64,000 nucleotides of DNA from Sipunculus nudus (taxonomy: Eukaryota; Annelida; Sipuncula; Golfingiida; Sipunculidae): the NCBI GenBank assembly GCA_026874595.1, contig CM049320.1:5521464-5585463 (forward strand). Direction: 5' to 3'. Of this stretch, positions 33,232 to 44,870 are shown in pieces; within the stretch, counting starts at the first letter, position 1; each line of letters starts with the position of its first letter. A program made the position numbers and the translations under genes. A model generated the notes under the pieces. The model was not told the origin of the DNA. It was given only the letters and a program-made list of their open reading frames with translations, and made no database searches.

Positions 33232-34384
33232 ACAATCGGCGAGCGTAAGCCTTTACGCGCATGGGAAATTTACGCTAGGAAACGAACTCTGGTTGATAAA
33301 TTGCGTTGTTCAGGTTAATTCTGGGTATCCAACATCACAATATACTGTGTATACTTATAAGACAGCCATTCTATCTATTGGTTATCTGAAGAACCACACA
33401 ATTGATATCATAGGTGATATATTTATTTGACAATTCTTTGTGTTTGTGCCATTCATTTGATCATCTATATTACAGACTATAAAAGAAGGAATACTAATTT
33501 TGTAACATTATGAATAGATAAAGGTTATAATAAAATCAAAATAAAAGCAAGTTATAATTTTTTTTTCCTCAAAGGCATTTTTTTTATATAGTTGCACAAA
33601 GGAAAAGTTCATTTGAGATTCGATTTCAATAATATTCCACTTATTTGCTCATACCTTTTATCAAAAATATCATAAATATATATCATATTCATAAATTTAC
33701 AAATTCACACACAAAAAAATATGTTAACTAAAAGAATCACTATCTATTGCACATTTTAAGAATATCCATCCCTATTAAACCAATATCCCTATTAATTTAC
33801 CATTTTTTTAAAGCCCCGAGAGGGCTCATAAAACATCTTAACATCAGCACACAAGAACAAGCCAGATGCAGATGGCATACCACCTGCTGAACTGAACTTT
33901 GGACACCCAGCCCCTGCTGCTTCTTGGCTCAAATCTCTCCTGTGGGGGTAAATCCCTCTGCATACATGCTTGATAACATTACAATAGTCCACCGTGCTTA
34001 GTAGCGAACAGGCCCGTGCTATAAATGCCCTTTTGACCTAATATTTAACGGCCAGTTACTGACTTGTTATATATATTTATCCTCTTGACTTTAATGATCA
34101 GTAAACAAACAAATAAATAAACAAATAAGCAATACATAAAAATAAATTAATTAAAAAATAAATTAATAAAAAAATATTATAAATTAAAACAGACATACAC
34201 CCAACAAAGTTTTAGTTCAGTTGTCTTTATCTCCCATAAAATTTTCTTGTGAATAACATTGCTCTTTCAAAATTTATATAAGTATAATGGTTTAATCCAC
34301 ATGACTAGCTAAGAGTATTACACTTAACAGTTCCAGAGAATTTCACTACCTGCAACTTTATACAAGCCACTGTAAACAACAACA
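33232..34384 (+). other. Leader of the Ty3/Gypsy element
   Basis: About 1.15 kb between the LTR and the first gag-like ATG, unusually long. It contains A/T-rich low-complexity DNA (about 34090-34195) and a GC-richer block at 33810-34030, which could be a later insertion. No open frame of note. Confidence 0.5.
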
Positions 34385-35263
34385 TGTCTGACACACGTGA
34401 AGACCTTACTCGGGCTGTAAATAAGGTTCAAACCGCCAGTACATTAATTAATCTTCAGTTCAATTCTTGATAGAATAATAGGCAGAATCGGCAAATGTGC
34501 CTGCAGTAACACAGGACAAATCAGACATTTTTAAGTTGGCAAAGTCGCAAAGTCTGTTGAATGTTTTATGTAGAGAAAAACAACAACAGATGAAAAGGGA
34601 AAGGTTACTCAAAATATAACGTGGCAGGAAGTTATCAAACATATTAAGTTCACTTTTCTGCCACCTAACGACATGGATCACCTTAAAAAACTGACCAAGC
34701 CTAGACAGAAATCTGAAAAAAATGCTAGAGAAGCATAATGACACCTTCATAAAAATGGTGGTTGAATTGTACGAAAATACCATCCCTATTAACAAAAATA
34801 AAGAAACTATAGAACACAATGCACACAGTCTGAGTAGTACTGCTGCAGCAAGAGCAGCCCTCAAATGCAAGGATATAGATGAGGCCATGCAATCGCCAGA
34901 AACCTGATGCATGATGATTTAGCTTTTCAGAAACTTGGAAGAGACCCTGAGGTTGACATGAGATACAAAACCCCTAGGGACATAGATCTCACAAATAAGC
35001 ATTTCCATCCTTTTGATACTAAAACAGCACACAGAAAACAAAAGCCTTACACGAGATATACACAGAATAACAGACCAGTCTGTTATTACTTCTCCATAGT
35101 AGGACATATGAGTAGCCAGTGCTATACCCTACAGAGAAAAAATGCTGGGGGCCAGTGGGCCCCTTGGGCCCAAGAGGCCCAAACGTGGACCAGTACAACT
35201 AGCAACACACAAACAACAAGCATCACAATAAATGATCAGAAGTCGAAAGGGTATCACTGTTAA
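34385..35263 (+). pseudogene. Gag remnant of the Ty3/Gypsy element
   Basis: Starts MSDTREDLTRAVNKVQ at 34385 and soon hits stops and frame changes. The clearest pieces are 34722-34907 and 34907-35263. The latter has a damaged zinc knuckle, CYYFSIVGHMSSQC: the CCHC pattern with its second Cys replaced. Several stops make it non-functional. Confidence 0.7.
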
Positions 35264-35479
35264 AATAATCGATATGTTGACCCAATGGTCAGTCATGTTC
35301 AGCAATCTGGTCAGCAAGTTCATACTGTACAACCCACTGCACAAAAATGTGTTGACCCCCCTCAGGGAATTTCCCATGAGTATTATACATATACTTTGAA
35401 CAAACCCAATTACCGGCCATACAGTCATTTAAACTGGTAAGGACCGCATCACGACATCAACAGGGACACCCTTTCATTA

Positions 35480-35960
35480 AATTACACTATCTTGAAGTTA
35501 GCCTAGAAGTTCTCATTGACACCGAGGCGGCTGTTTCGTTGATGCGGCATGAAACTTTCATGAACCTTCACAGGAGGAATAATAACCTCACATAGGAGGA
35601 ACCCCCATGGGCTCCAGTCCGTCACGGGTAATACTGGTAGTGACTGGTATAACCTGTGTGTTATTCTCTATTCTTGACACTAGATTACGCCTTTTCGTGG
35701 TACCAGACTTACCACATGATCTTATCTTAGGGAGTGACGTACTCACTGAACAGCGGCTGTGCCGACCTTGACCTTGAACAAGATACCCTGACATGGTATC
35801 GTCGTGTGTTCAAGTTAACACATGAATACATGGGAACACCAACTAAAATCACAAGGCCGTGTTATCCTGATGCAGATCTAGATCACGTCCTGAGACAGTT
35901 CAGTGATGTGCTTACCTCATCAGAGGACAAAATGTCCATTTCAAGTATACCGCCATAAAA
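35480..35960 (+). pseudogene. Aspartic protease remnant of the Ty3/Gypsy element
   Basis: VLIDTEAAVSLM matches the retroviral-type protease active site (D-T/S-G-A) with Gly changed to Glu. Further on LPHDLILGSD matches the conserved C-terminal flap and LG-D segment. Stops and frame shifts separate these pieces, so it is inactive. Confidence 0.65.
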
Positions 35961-35989
35961 AGTTTGAACAAATGGGGCAATCACATCAC

Positions 35990-36793
35990 TCCGACCTTAT
36001 AGCTAGGGTTCCCCTGGCAAAGAAGAAGGTGCTTGACCAGGAAGTACAAAGACTACTAAAATAAGGGATCATTAGACCAAGTAGGTCACCCGACAGTGGT
36101 CCGGTGTCCCAGTTCGGCTGGTAGTCGACTCCCGGAAGGTCAACCAGACGATCCAGGCAGACAAGTTCCCTCGCCCACGCTTGTCTGACATTTCTGATTA
36201 TTTACAGGATGCCACGGAATTTCCAACCTCGATTTAAAGTCAGGGTACCACCAGTTAGCAAAGAATCCTTACCCCTAACGGCAATGGCCACCCTAGCGGA
36301 CTCTATGAGATGCCTCTCAGTGGCGCCCTCTGCATTCCAAAGGTCCATAAGTTGGGCCCTCAAAGAGGCTGTAGTAGACAAATGTGCCCGTGTCTACATA
36401 GAGGAGATTGTGGTCTTCAGTAAAAGCAGAGCAGAACATGTGCAACACTTGCAGAAGGTATTTCGTTGTCTTCAACGGTATAACCTAAAACTGAAGGCCT
36501 CAAAATGCAATTTTGCTAAACCAGCAGTAAAACTTCTGGGCCATTATATCACGGAAGGAAAACTGCCAGATCCAGAAAAGACCATGGCAGCACCCACAAA
36601 TGTTAAAGGTGTTCGCAGCCTACTAGGAACCTGTGGGTTCTACAGACGGTTTTACAGACAATTCGTAAAGAATTATGCCGAAATTGCAGCACCCCTGGTG
36701 GCATTAACAAAGAATCAAGCTAAATTCCACTGGGGCTCAGACCACGAAGCGGCATTCCAAAAAATGAAAGCCTACTTGTCTCACCTCAGGTGA
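35990..36793 (+). pseudogene. Reverse transcriptase remnant of the Ty3/Gypsy element
   Basis: The N-terminal part has in-frame stops. The longest open piece is 36209-36793 (194 codons). The palm motif is VYIEEIVVFSKS at about 36392-36427: the catalytic Y-x-D-D is Y-I-E-E (36395-36406), which should abolish catalysis. Downstream LKASKCNFAKPAVKLLGHYI and GTCGFYRRFYRQFVKNYAEI are the normal thumb/connection motifs of Ty3/Gypsy. Confidence 0.85.
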
Positions 36794-36996
36794 TGGCCTT
36801 TCCAGATCCCGGAAAGCCTTACAACCTGTGCACTGATGCTTCAAATGTGGCAGTATGCTCAGTGCTGGTCCAGCTGGATGACAATAACACAGAAAGAGTA
36901 ATTGAGTATGTGTCACACATACTTAATCCAGCACAGCGTAATTACTCCACCGTCGAGCGTGAAGGCCTGGCTGTCATGATAGCCCTTACAATGTAA
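36790..36996 (+). pseudogene. RNase H remnant of the Ty3/Gypsy element
   Basis: LCTDASNVAVCSVLVQ followed by ERVIEYVSHILNPAQRNYST and VEREGLAVMIAL matches the Ty3/Gypsy RNase H core (TDAS, S-x-L-x4-Y-S-x2-E-x-E). It overlaps the RT piece by a few bases in another frame, so a frameshift separates them. The region to 37408 keeps only broken fragments. Confidence 0.8.
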
Positions 36997-37408
36997 GGCA
37001 CTACCTCCTAGGTAGCCAGTTTACACTCTACACTGACTAGCAGAGTCTGTTTACCTCAAATATAAATAACACAAGGGTACAGCGCTGGGCACTAACACTG
37101 GCGCAGTTCTCTCCTAGAATTGTGTAAATAAAGGACTGCCTGAATGTAAAAGCAGATAAGTTGTCTAGACTGCACAAATTAAGGCAGATTTCACCAGTGC
37201 CAGAGCCACCAGTCATAGCCTGTGTATACCCGGGAATCAGTAGAAATGATAGACCTCGAAGAAGACAGTGAAGCTGAGGATCTAATTCCTGTCACAGCAC
37301 GACATGTCTATGATGACATCGATTTGGATGCCATTATCAAGGCACAAACATTACAGTTCCCAACACTGAAACAGAAAGCTTAGAATGGCCATCCGTATCT
37401 CGCCCTGA

Positions 37409-38332
37409 TTGTTGGGACACTCCATAAATTGCGGCCACCATATGGGGGGGGGGGCGCCACGGTACCCTAGGTTTGTTATGCCACATCCTTACCAAGAGAA
37501 AGTCATCAAAAATGCACATCTTCAGCTAGGTCATCTAGGGTTTATCAAGACAATGCATAGGATGAATGAAGCGTACATATATCCTGGTCTGAAAAGATCA
37601 GTACAACGGGTCATCCCCAACTGCCCAAACTGCACCTTTCAGAGGACACTAAGAGACAGAATGGCTATTCAGGAGATGCCTGTGCCATCACAGTGCTTCC
37701 AATTCATCTCCTGTGACCTTATAGGCCCATTTGTTTCTAGTGAGAACGACAACAAATACGTCCTCACAGTCATTGACCACCTAAGTGCATTCCTGAAGGT
37801 ATTCCCTCTCCCTGACAAAACATGTAAGTCTTTATGGACAGCCCCACAACAGCAATATTTTGCTCGGCATGAAACTCCTAGGACTATCCTTACAGATTAT
37901 GCTACTGCTAAGGATAAATACCTTAAAGAACTTGGCATAGAACACAGAAGGTCCACGGCCTATCACCCGCAATCTAACGGGAAAATCGAGCGAGTAAATC
38001 GGACAGTAAAAGAACTACTGTCCAGAATACTTGCAAATAACCCTGACCAATGGGAGGCTGCCCTCAGTGATGTACAATGGGCTTATAACAGTTCCCGTAA
38101 CAAGGCAACAGGCCAGTCCCCATATCTGGTTGTGTTTGGGAGACATCCAAATGCTCCATTACGGAACATTGATCCCAATATTGCTTATACATTAAAAGAC
38201 AGAATACAGAGAATGGACAGCATCTGGCTTGAGACTCAAACCCACATTCAGGTCAGCCATGTACCAGACAGACTGAGATCTGAACGGCAGGTGATGCGTC
38301 AATACTGGAGGACTGAACGGCAGTCCTATTAA
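37409..38332 (+). pseudogene. Integrase remnant of the Ty3/Gypsy element, longest intact ORF
   Basis: 307 codons open. The zinc-binding region has H-x4-H (HLQLGH) and C-P-N-C. The catalytic core keeps Asp in SCDLIGPF, Asp in TILTDYATA and Glu in NGKIERVNRT, with D-59-D spacing. The D-to-E spacing is 30 residues instead of the usual 35, and the NGTEF-like segment is altered, so a small deletion has damaged the core. HPQSNGKIERVNRT and the WAYNSSRNKATGQSPYLVVF motif are typical of Ty3/Gypsy. Confidence 0.85.
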
Positions 38333-38461
38333 AAGCTGAGAATCCTATGACATTTACTGCCAAATGTGACCCTCAGGGGGTAATTACAGAACAACGTAAC
38401 ACTACATGTCACATGCAAAACCAGCAAAGTGGGGCAATGAAGAAAGTACATCGATCAAAAG

Positions 38462-38929
38462 TTGCTTCCGCTTCTACAAATACTGATCGGACGCAGGTCA
38501 GAACAGACAGACCTACACACAAACGTCATTCACCTAACAGGACAAGACATGTCCAAATTCAGACAGCAAAGACAGACTCGTTACCAAGAAAAGGCTGGCC
38601 TTCTGCAAAATGAATGTGTAGAGCCTGGACATGTCGCCGATGACTGTGACGTCAGATTACATAGAGGTGCGAATGGGGATTTCGCGGGCATCCCCCAAAA
38701 ATCACTAAATAAAATCAGGGCCCGGTTGAACAGAAATGGAAAAGCAAAATCTACGCTAAGTAAACAATGTCCATCAGGGAGAAAACAAACTATCACACCA
38801 CAAAACGACGAACCTGTAGCAGGGCCTTCAAATGATTATACAAACAGGCCTCAGTCTACTCGTTGTAGCAGTAGAAATACAAGGAAACATAACTATGCAC
38901 ATCTTAATGAACAGGGGCATTCACAGTAA
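38462..38929 (+). CDS. 3' ORF of the Ty3/Gypsy element with a knuckle-like motif
   Basis: 155 codons open after the integrase. The middle contains NECVEPGHVADDCDVRLHR, a zinc-knuckle-like C-x3-GH-x4-C that lacks the first Cys, followed by a basic Arg/Lys-rich stretch and a Ser/Arg-rich tail. It may be the C-terminal tail of Pol, a displaced Gag-like piece or a separate ORF3. An overlapping frame (38347-38613) is less convincing. The function is not recognised. Confidence 0.45.
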   Translation: MLPLLQILIGRRSEQTDLHTNVIHLTGQDMSKFRQQRQTRYQEKAGLLQNECVEPGHVADDCDVRLHRGANGDFAGIPQKSLNKIRARLNRNGKAKSTLSKQCPSGRKQTITPQNDEPVAGPSNDYTNRPQSTRCSSRNTRKHNYAHLNEQGHSQ

Positions 38930-39847
38930 ATGTCATACAAGCCTTACTGTATATGGATATATGTATATATACGTGTCTAGAAAAAAAAATACAAAAGTAG
39001 TAGTTTGATAAACTATTGTGTATATGTATTGTGTGGGTATATGCTGATATACATATATATGTTACATAATGTATGTATGTATGCATGTATTTATGTATAT
39101 ATATTTATATATATGTGTGTGTGTATTGGTGTGTTTAAATGTGTATATATGTTTGTACCTCTGATATGATAATCATTTCACAGTATGTCCTTCCCATTTG
39201 CAGAAAATGCAGTAGAGAGAGCATCCGACCCCACTACCTCTATTTACACATATTTCATTTGGTTGTGGACATCGTCAAAGTTTTGTAAATACTTTCCTTG
39301 TATTAAATGAAAAGGTACTGCTGTTGTTGTTTTCATTTCAGGGGGGGGGGGCAATCTGGTATAGACATCAATCCTGTCTCCTGATGACAATATCAGCCAG
39401 CAACCAATACAATATTTAATTATAAACCATAGTCTAATGCATATCTTTATACACGTGTGCATTTTACATTGTCATCTGATGTTACTTCTGTATTATATGT
39501 ATATCCAATAAACTAGATCTTCTCTAAACTTCCACAACAACTATCAGACTGCTAGTCCCTAACTTCCGGTAGTTTTGTGTGGGGAGAGAAATCTCCCTAC
39601 CCGCTGTTGGGATCCCGCTCCCAGAGATACCAAGCACTGGATAAACCTACCTCCCCCTCCCCACGAGGGATTAGGGGTTGGGTAGCCGGCTCACGGCCTA
39701 TACACAGACTGTCAGGCTTAGTTTGGGCCAAATAATAAACAAAAAACAGTCCTCCTCTGTCCAAAAGGCTTGGCAATATGACTGATAATGCAAAACAAAC
39801 AACAACAACAAACATTTTCCACTATGTAGTGCAATTTTTTTTTCCTG
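38930..39847 (+). other. Non-coding 3' region of the Ty3/Gypsy element
   Basis: Low-complexity TA/TG-rich DNA (39060-39125), a G10 run near 39342, and no protein motifs. It leads to the polypurine tract. Confidence 0.5.
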
Positions 39848-39861
39848 ATAGAGGGGAAGGA
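39848..39861 (+). promoter_or_regulatory. Polypurine tract of the Ty3/Gypsy element
   Basis: ATAGAGGGGAAGGA directly abuts the TGTAAC start of the 3' LTR. This is the expected plus-strand primer site for LTR retrotransposons. Confidence 0.75.
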
Positions 39862-40250
39862 TGTAACTAACCGCCTTTTTCCACCCTGGGTTGAGTATCA
39901 CCTTATCTGGGTGATCATTAACCTGGGTACTGTATGGCGGTCAGTGACCTTTTCCCCTGTCCAGCACACACGTGCTGAAGGCCAGAGAGATCTGCAGTCA
40001 GTCGGGTTTGGGCTTCGAGCTGAAACAGAAGAGTTGGTTTGCTGAATTAAAGCGCCATCTTCTGTATATCCAGGAGTGCAGCTCTGACAACCTTGGTATG
40101 TGCCAAATCTCTTGTAGTTAAGATCATTTGCAGTTTCATGATTGTTTTAGTTTTAAGTTGTGTTTATAAATCTATATACTTGTTGTGGTTCTTTAAATTA
40201 CCCAGTCAGATAGAAATACAAAATCCTGTCTTCAGAATTAGAAAGCACCT
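39862..40250 (+). repeat. 3' LTR of the Ty3/Gypsy element
   Basis: Begins TGTAAC and is nearly identical to the 5' LTR, differing by scattered substitutions and the 12-bp length difference. It ends near GCACCT. Confidence 0.85.
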
Positions 40251-41929
40251 TAATCTAATACGCACTTATAAAAGCAAGTTAAGCCCCCTTTTGTCCTAAA
40301 TGTTCTCTGAAACCGTGTTCCGCATGACACTGTGCTTTACCTCATTTTTAAGGTTAATTTTCCCCAGTGACTTCGCTTATATGAGAATCAATAATATTTC
40401 TAGTATTGTGATTCCTAAATTGCGTGGAGGTTACCACCCAAAACAGCCGAACTGCCTTCTGCAAAGATCGGAATGCTTGATGATGTGACTCGATGACCTG
40501 CTTATTCACAACACAGGCCAACCTCCATACAGCGCAGGGTTAATGTTTATTGTGCTCATGAATATATTACACCGCAAAATAGATCCCCAGGTTAATCAAT
40601 AAATAAAATAGAGCCGTGTTAGCCTTACAACTGCGGTTAGCGTGGACAAATGCATGCGAATAACATTATAATGGTAGGCCTCGTGGCTCGAGTCGGCTTG
40701 CAAAATGTCTCGGCTGGCCTGATCAGACCTGAAAAATTATTCATTTCATGACGTTAAAAAGTACCCGTTCTTTTTAAACAAGTTATCTATATTATGTATG
40801 ACCTCTATATTGTCAGGCTTGACAATGTTTATTATAATGCGGAGAGCTTCACTTTTGTCAGTCAGCATCAAATCAACAAAACTAATTTTGTATTAGTCTG
40901 TATATGTTTCGGGCATTTTTTATTGAAAAAGATTTATCTTACTAATTCTCTGCACCAAATCGGCTCACCTGGGCTCAAGGAAATATCGGCGGCGCCTCTT
41001 GATAAACTTTGCTCGGCTTGGCCTGATCTCAACGCTGCTAGCGGCGGCGGGCTATAATAAAAAGTATATGTTTCACGGACAAATACCTATCTTGGTTATA
41101 TTTGGAAAGGATGTCGTCGATGCATACTCTATATATTTACCCAATTTACTTAATTGCAATATATTTTGTAATATTCACTTAATTGCAATATATTTTCTCC
41201 AATTACTTAACTTTTGTAATTTACACTTCTCAGGCGAAATAACTCGATTTCGGCGTAAAGCATGCTATGAATGAATGTTCACAGGGGGTTTAACGATGAC
41301 ATTCATAGATATGACCTTCTGTGTGGAGAATGAACACAGAGGTGTGACACAGTATCAACAAGGACAGTACCCGGCCGATAATCAAGGAGAAACACCACTC
41401 CATCACGCAGGTCTTCCATCAAGATTTCATTTATTGAACTGTTTCCTTATACTCCTAGGTTTTCCACTCTAAATCCATGATTTATAGTCCCTACAAAAAT
41501 ACATTATTCCTTACTTTAAGTGGTTTCCATATCTTAAATGCATCATTTTTCCCTACAAATCGCAATTTTTTTTAGAATTTTCAATCTCTTTAACATCTTC
41601 CGTCTACCTGCTGAAAATAGGTTTCAGCTGAAGTGTCATAACCCCGCTCACTGTCAGGAGGATGGGTAGCCCTAGCTCGTGTGCTCTCTTACTACGCTAC
41701 GCTGTGCGAGAGCCCTAGAAGATGGTTTGAGGGAACTGGAGACAATTCTTATATTTCGTCTGAAAATGTCGTATTCGTTATGAATTAAAGGTATTCTTAT
41801 CAAATGCGCATATAACATACCATTTAGACAGTGTTTGTCCACTTTAAATGTTGATTAAAAGAATATATATTGTCCTAATAACCGGTGATACGCGAGGAAC
41901 TATGTCTGCTCTGGGTACCCCCTCCCCCC
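40251..41929. other. Region between the LTR element and the duplicated lectin region
   Basis: Mostly without recognisable features. One open frame (41275-41472) contains ADNQGETPLHHAG, an ankyrin-like motif, just before a GT. GC-richer blocks near 40680 and 40960-41050 (GGCGGCGCC and GGCGGCGGG) do not match a known element. Confidence 0.35.
41371..41410 (+). CDS. Possible ankyrin-repeat exon fragment
   Basis: Encodes YPADNQGETPLHHAG, matching the ankyrin loop/helix consensus D-x2-G-x-T-P-L-H-x-A. CAACAAGGACAG lies before it and GTCTTC after, so it could be a tiny exon or part of a longer lost one. Neither splice site is strong and there is no neighbouring ankyrin unit. It may equally be a chance hit. 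Confidence 0.25.
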
Positions 41930-42716
41930 TATATATATATATATCTGCTAGGAAAAAGCATGAAAAAAGTCAATGTAAACCTTTACATTTTTCTTTCTAA
42001 CCATGACACTTGCTGTATCATTTTTCAATGTTATACTTCATGCTATATTTCATAAAAATATCTATGGTTCCTTTATAACACAGGGGAGCCTTGCTATTTA
42101 TTCCAACTATTAGTTATTTAACAAATGTAGCTTTGTCAGAAAGAGCAAAGTGCACTGTTATGGGAGCATATATCCTCATCACCATCATCAGACATTCCTG
42201 TTTTTTAGTGAGAGCAAATGTGTGTACTTTATAAATTATCACAAATTTGTCTAATTTTACATAGTGTACTTGGCACATAATTCCATGACAAAACATTTCA
42301 AAAACTGATAATTCATTAATACCTGATAGTGTTTGTAAAAACCGTTAACCCATAAAAATATCAAATAGAAGATTAATATTGCTATCAGGATGTACTGCTT
42401 AAGATAACAGGTAAAGTACAATGATTTTCAGACAAAAAGCATTTTTGTAAGACAAAAAAATATAAATTATTCGCATGATCAATTGGTGTAGTGTTTGTGA
42501 TTTAACATTCAGAAATGTATAAAATATCTAAGGACATTTTGATAGGACTCCATTGAAGGAGAATGTTGGTATATTTTATTGTTTTATATAAAAATTATAT
42601 AAGAGAAATTATATTCTTAATATTATACATACAATATAAACATAATTACTGCAACAGCCATTTTGTGTAAATATGCCTTTTCTAAGCTTCCCCCAGTTTA
42701 CACTTATCAGACTTAC

Positions 42717-42868
42717 GTTCTTGAATTAAGGCACTCAAAGAAGAAACGTGGTTTTCGTGATTTATACGAAGAATGTGATACCTTTAAGAGATCATGGTAA
42801 AGCTTTCATATAATTTATTGTGCAAATTTTCTAAAACAAGTTTAGGACCACCGTTTGTTCTGGAACCC
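42717..42868 (-). pseudogene. Broken copy of the exon-like segment of unknown function
   Basis: Homologous to the 151-bp exon-like segments at 52908-53058 and 61183-61333. The splice-site-like ends are kept (TTTTTCTGCAG acceptor, GTAAGT donor), but the first 30 bases are rearranged and a TAA interrupts the frame where the other copies have AGC. The copy is 1 bp longer. It would be non-functional. Confidence 0.5.
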
Positions 42869-44757
42869 CTGCAGAAAAAGTATACAACCAACCACAACCA
42901 ACGTCGTAAAGTCTTTTAAATTTTCATAGTGTATCTTTGTGATTCAAGTGATTTTAATATGGCATAATGTGTGGTCACAAAGACCTGCCAGGCCGATAAT
43001 AATCATATTTTCCCAAAAATGTAATATAATACTAAATTTCATTCCGCGATTGACGCAACCGATTCAAGAACATCGATCATGGCTCATGCCAGCGTAAAGC
43101 TGGTAAAGATAAAGAAACATATACATTAGTTTTGTATTTTCTCACAAGACAACGGTATCTGATCCAGGTGTTGTCATGTAGCGAGAGTCAATTCATTAGC
43201 TTAACCTACTGAGTGAGGGGATCTTACAGAAAATAAAAATTATTGAAAATATTGAGATAATGATGCTCATGTAGAGGATGGTACTACTGACAAACTCTCT
43301 GAGTTACAGGACGAAAAAACAGGTGTCAGTACTAGTACCTCTTGATTAATGTCCTTGACTGCGCGGCGGGCATGACATCATATGGTGCTGGTTCAATTTT
43401 CGGCCCACTTACAGCCTAAGTCAAGATTTTCCAGCATGTCGCCTTTGAAATAAAGCTGTAAACTGATGTGAACGGTATGGTTTGTGGTCTGCGGAGGTAA
43501 TATAGAACAACAGCTGCAAATTAAAATTAAAATGAGTAAATTGAAGATGGTGTCGCCAGTATTCCTCTACATTACTATAATGTATTTCATAACAATCAAG
43601 TCAGCTTATCCTGACAATTCTGCTGTATGAATTCTTACTTACATGAGTTTTAGCTTCTGAGATGTTTCTCCTATAAGTCACATTGATCTAGATTTGCATT
43701 CTACACGGAATATGCTTGCATGTAAGATTAAAACTTCCTTGGTCTTGCCGGCTTTAATTTTGAGGACGAACGGCTAAGAAGACAGAATACGGACAAAGGA
43801 CCATCTCTATAGCTAAAACCAATTACAAATATATAAAAAGGAAATCACCCGTTTGCAAGTTATTTATTTTACAGTGGATACATATCCGTCCATTGTGATT
43901 GTGCATGGTCTTTTCAAATATTAAAATCTTTATACCTGGATAATTTCTCCCAATAACCAGCACATGACCACTATTTATGAAGTCAACGTTTACATCGGGA
44001 AAGCTCTTTTACAAAGGGTTGCATGACCATTTGGTGAAACTGACTTTGTTTACTTTGATCATAATATTTAAAGTCCTACATTTAATAACATGCAGTCTCT
44101 TAACACCATAAAAGGGATGCTTGTAGGGGGCAAAGCCATTTGTCAGAAATGATATAAACGGCATCTAAAGGGTCCATTTTTGCAATAAAATGCAATATTT
44201 GGTTATGATATTAATTGAATGAGGGTAAGTCTTCTTGTCAGTCCATGAACAAGGGAGATCATTTGCATTGAATTTCGACAATTACATACATTTCTGTATT
44301 AAATCGTGAGATAATATATCGTTACAGGACACATATTCATATCTCCTGCACTACCGGGAAAATGTACATTTCATACATGCTTCAGTTATCACACACAAAC
44401 TTCAAGTTCATCCATGGAAATAGAATACAATCATACTTATTAATAACCATGCCGTTTATTAAGAAACGGTGTCCTAAGTCTTTAAAATGAAGATTTGTAT
44501 ACATCTAGCATTCACAGGTATACACTGTTTAATGTTTCGTATTGTTTATAACTTATATTTGTATAACATAAGTTCTATTCAGTGTCTTTGGACAGAGGAC
44601 AGGTAAGTAATCATAAAAAAATAGCTGAATTACATTAACATTATTGCATGTAGAAGAAGAATATAAAATCTTTTACAGAAGTTATTATTCCAAGTGCATT
44701 TTCCCCGGAATGTGATTTTTAATAAACGGCAATGGTGTCTGTGTTAAACAAAGCTGT

Positions 44758-44870
44758 ATTCAAGAAATATGTTCTCCAGAAAGATGTCTCTCTTACACAA
44801 AGATTTATTCAAGGAATATTTTCTCAGGAGGGATGTCTCTCTTACACACAGCTATATTCAAGGACCATGT
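44758..44870 (-). repeat. 49-bp tandem repeat overlapping the end of lectin C
   Basis: ATTCAAG(G/A) words at 44758, 44807 and 44856 give an exact 49-bp period. The last unit includes the lectin stop codon (44842-44844) and the final codons EYSCV. The 3' UTR therefore consists of extra copies of the end of the reading frame. The same repeat is present behind lectins D and E. Confidence 0.75.
44804..44809 (-). terminator. Polyadenylation signal candidate of lectin C
   Basis: TTTATT on the plus strand reads AATAAA on the minus strand, 33 bp after the stop codon. The D and E copies have a different base pattern here and lack the hexamer. Confidence 0.4.

Larger units (their letters stand above)
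32855..40250 (+). mobile_element. Decayed Ty3/Gypsy LTR retrotransposon
   Basis: A full-length but inactive element of about 7.4 kb with two LTRs of 377 and 389 bp. The order is gag remnant, protease, reverse transcriptase, RNase H, integrase (the Gypsy order), then an extra 3' ORF. A polypurine tract (AGAGGGGAAGGA) directly precedes the 3' LTR. Stops, frameshifts and broken active sites occur throughout. The flanking target duplication cannot be settled because the 3' end of the LTR is ambiguous (GCACCT, or TACA in the 5' copy). It sits between the plus-strand lectins A/B and the minus-strand lectin cluster. Confidence 0.9.

Noticed and set aside
34460-34912. 150-codon minus-strand frame with hydrophobic stretches
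   Set aside because: It lies antisense to the gag remnant of the Ty3/Gypsy element and is best explained as a shadow of that region.
32850-40254. ACCT target-site duplication around the LTR element
   Set aside because: ACCT precedes the 5' LTR and ends the 3' LTR, but the 5' LTR also ends with ACCT, so it may be part of the LTR.
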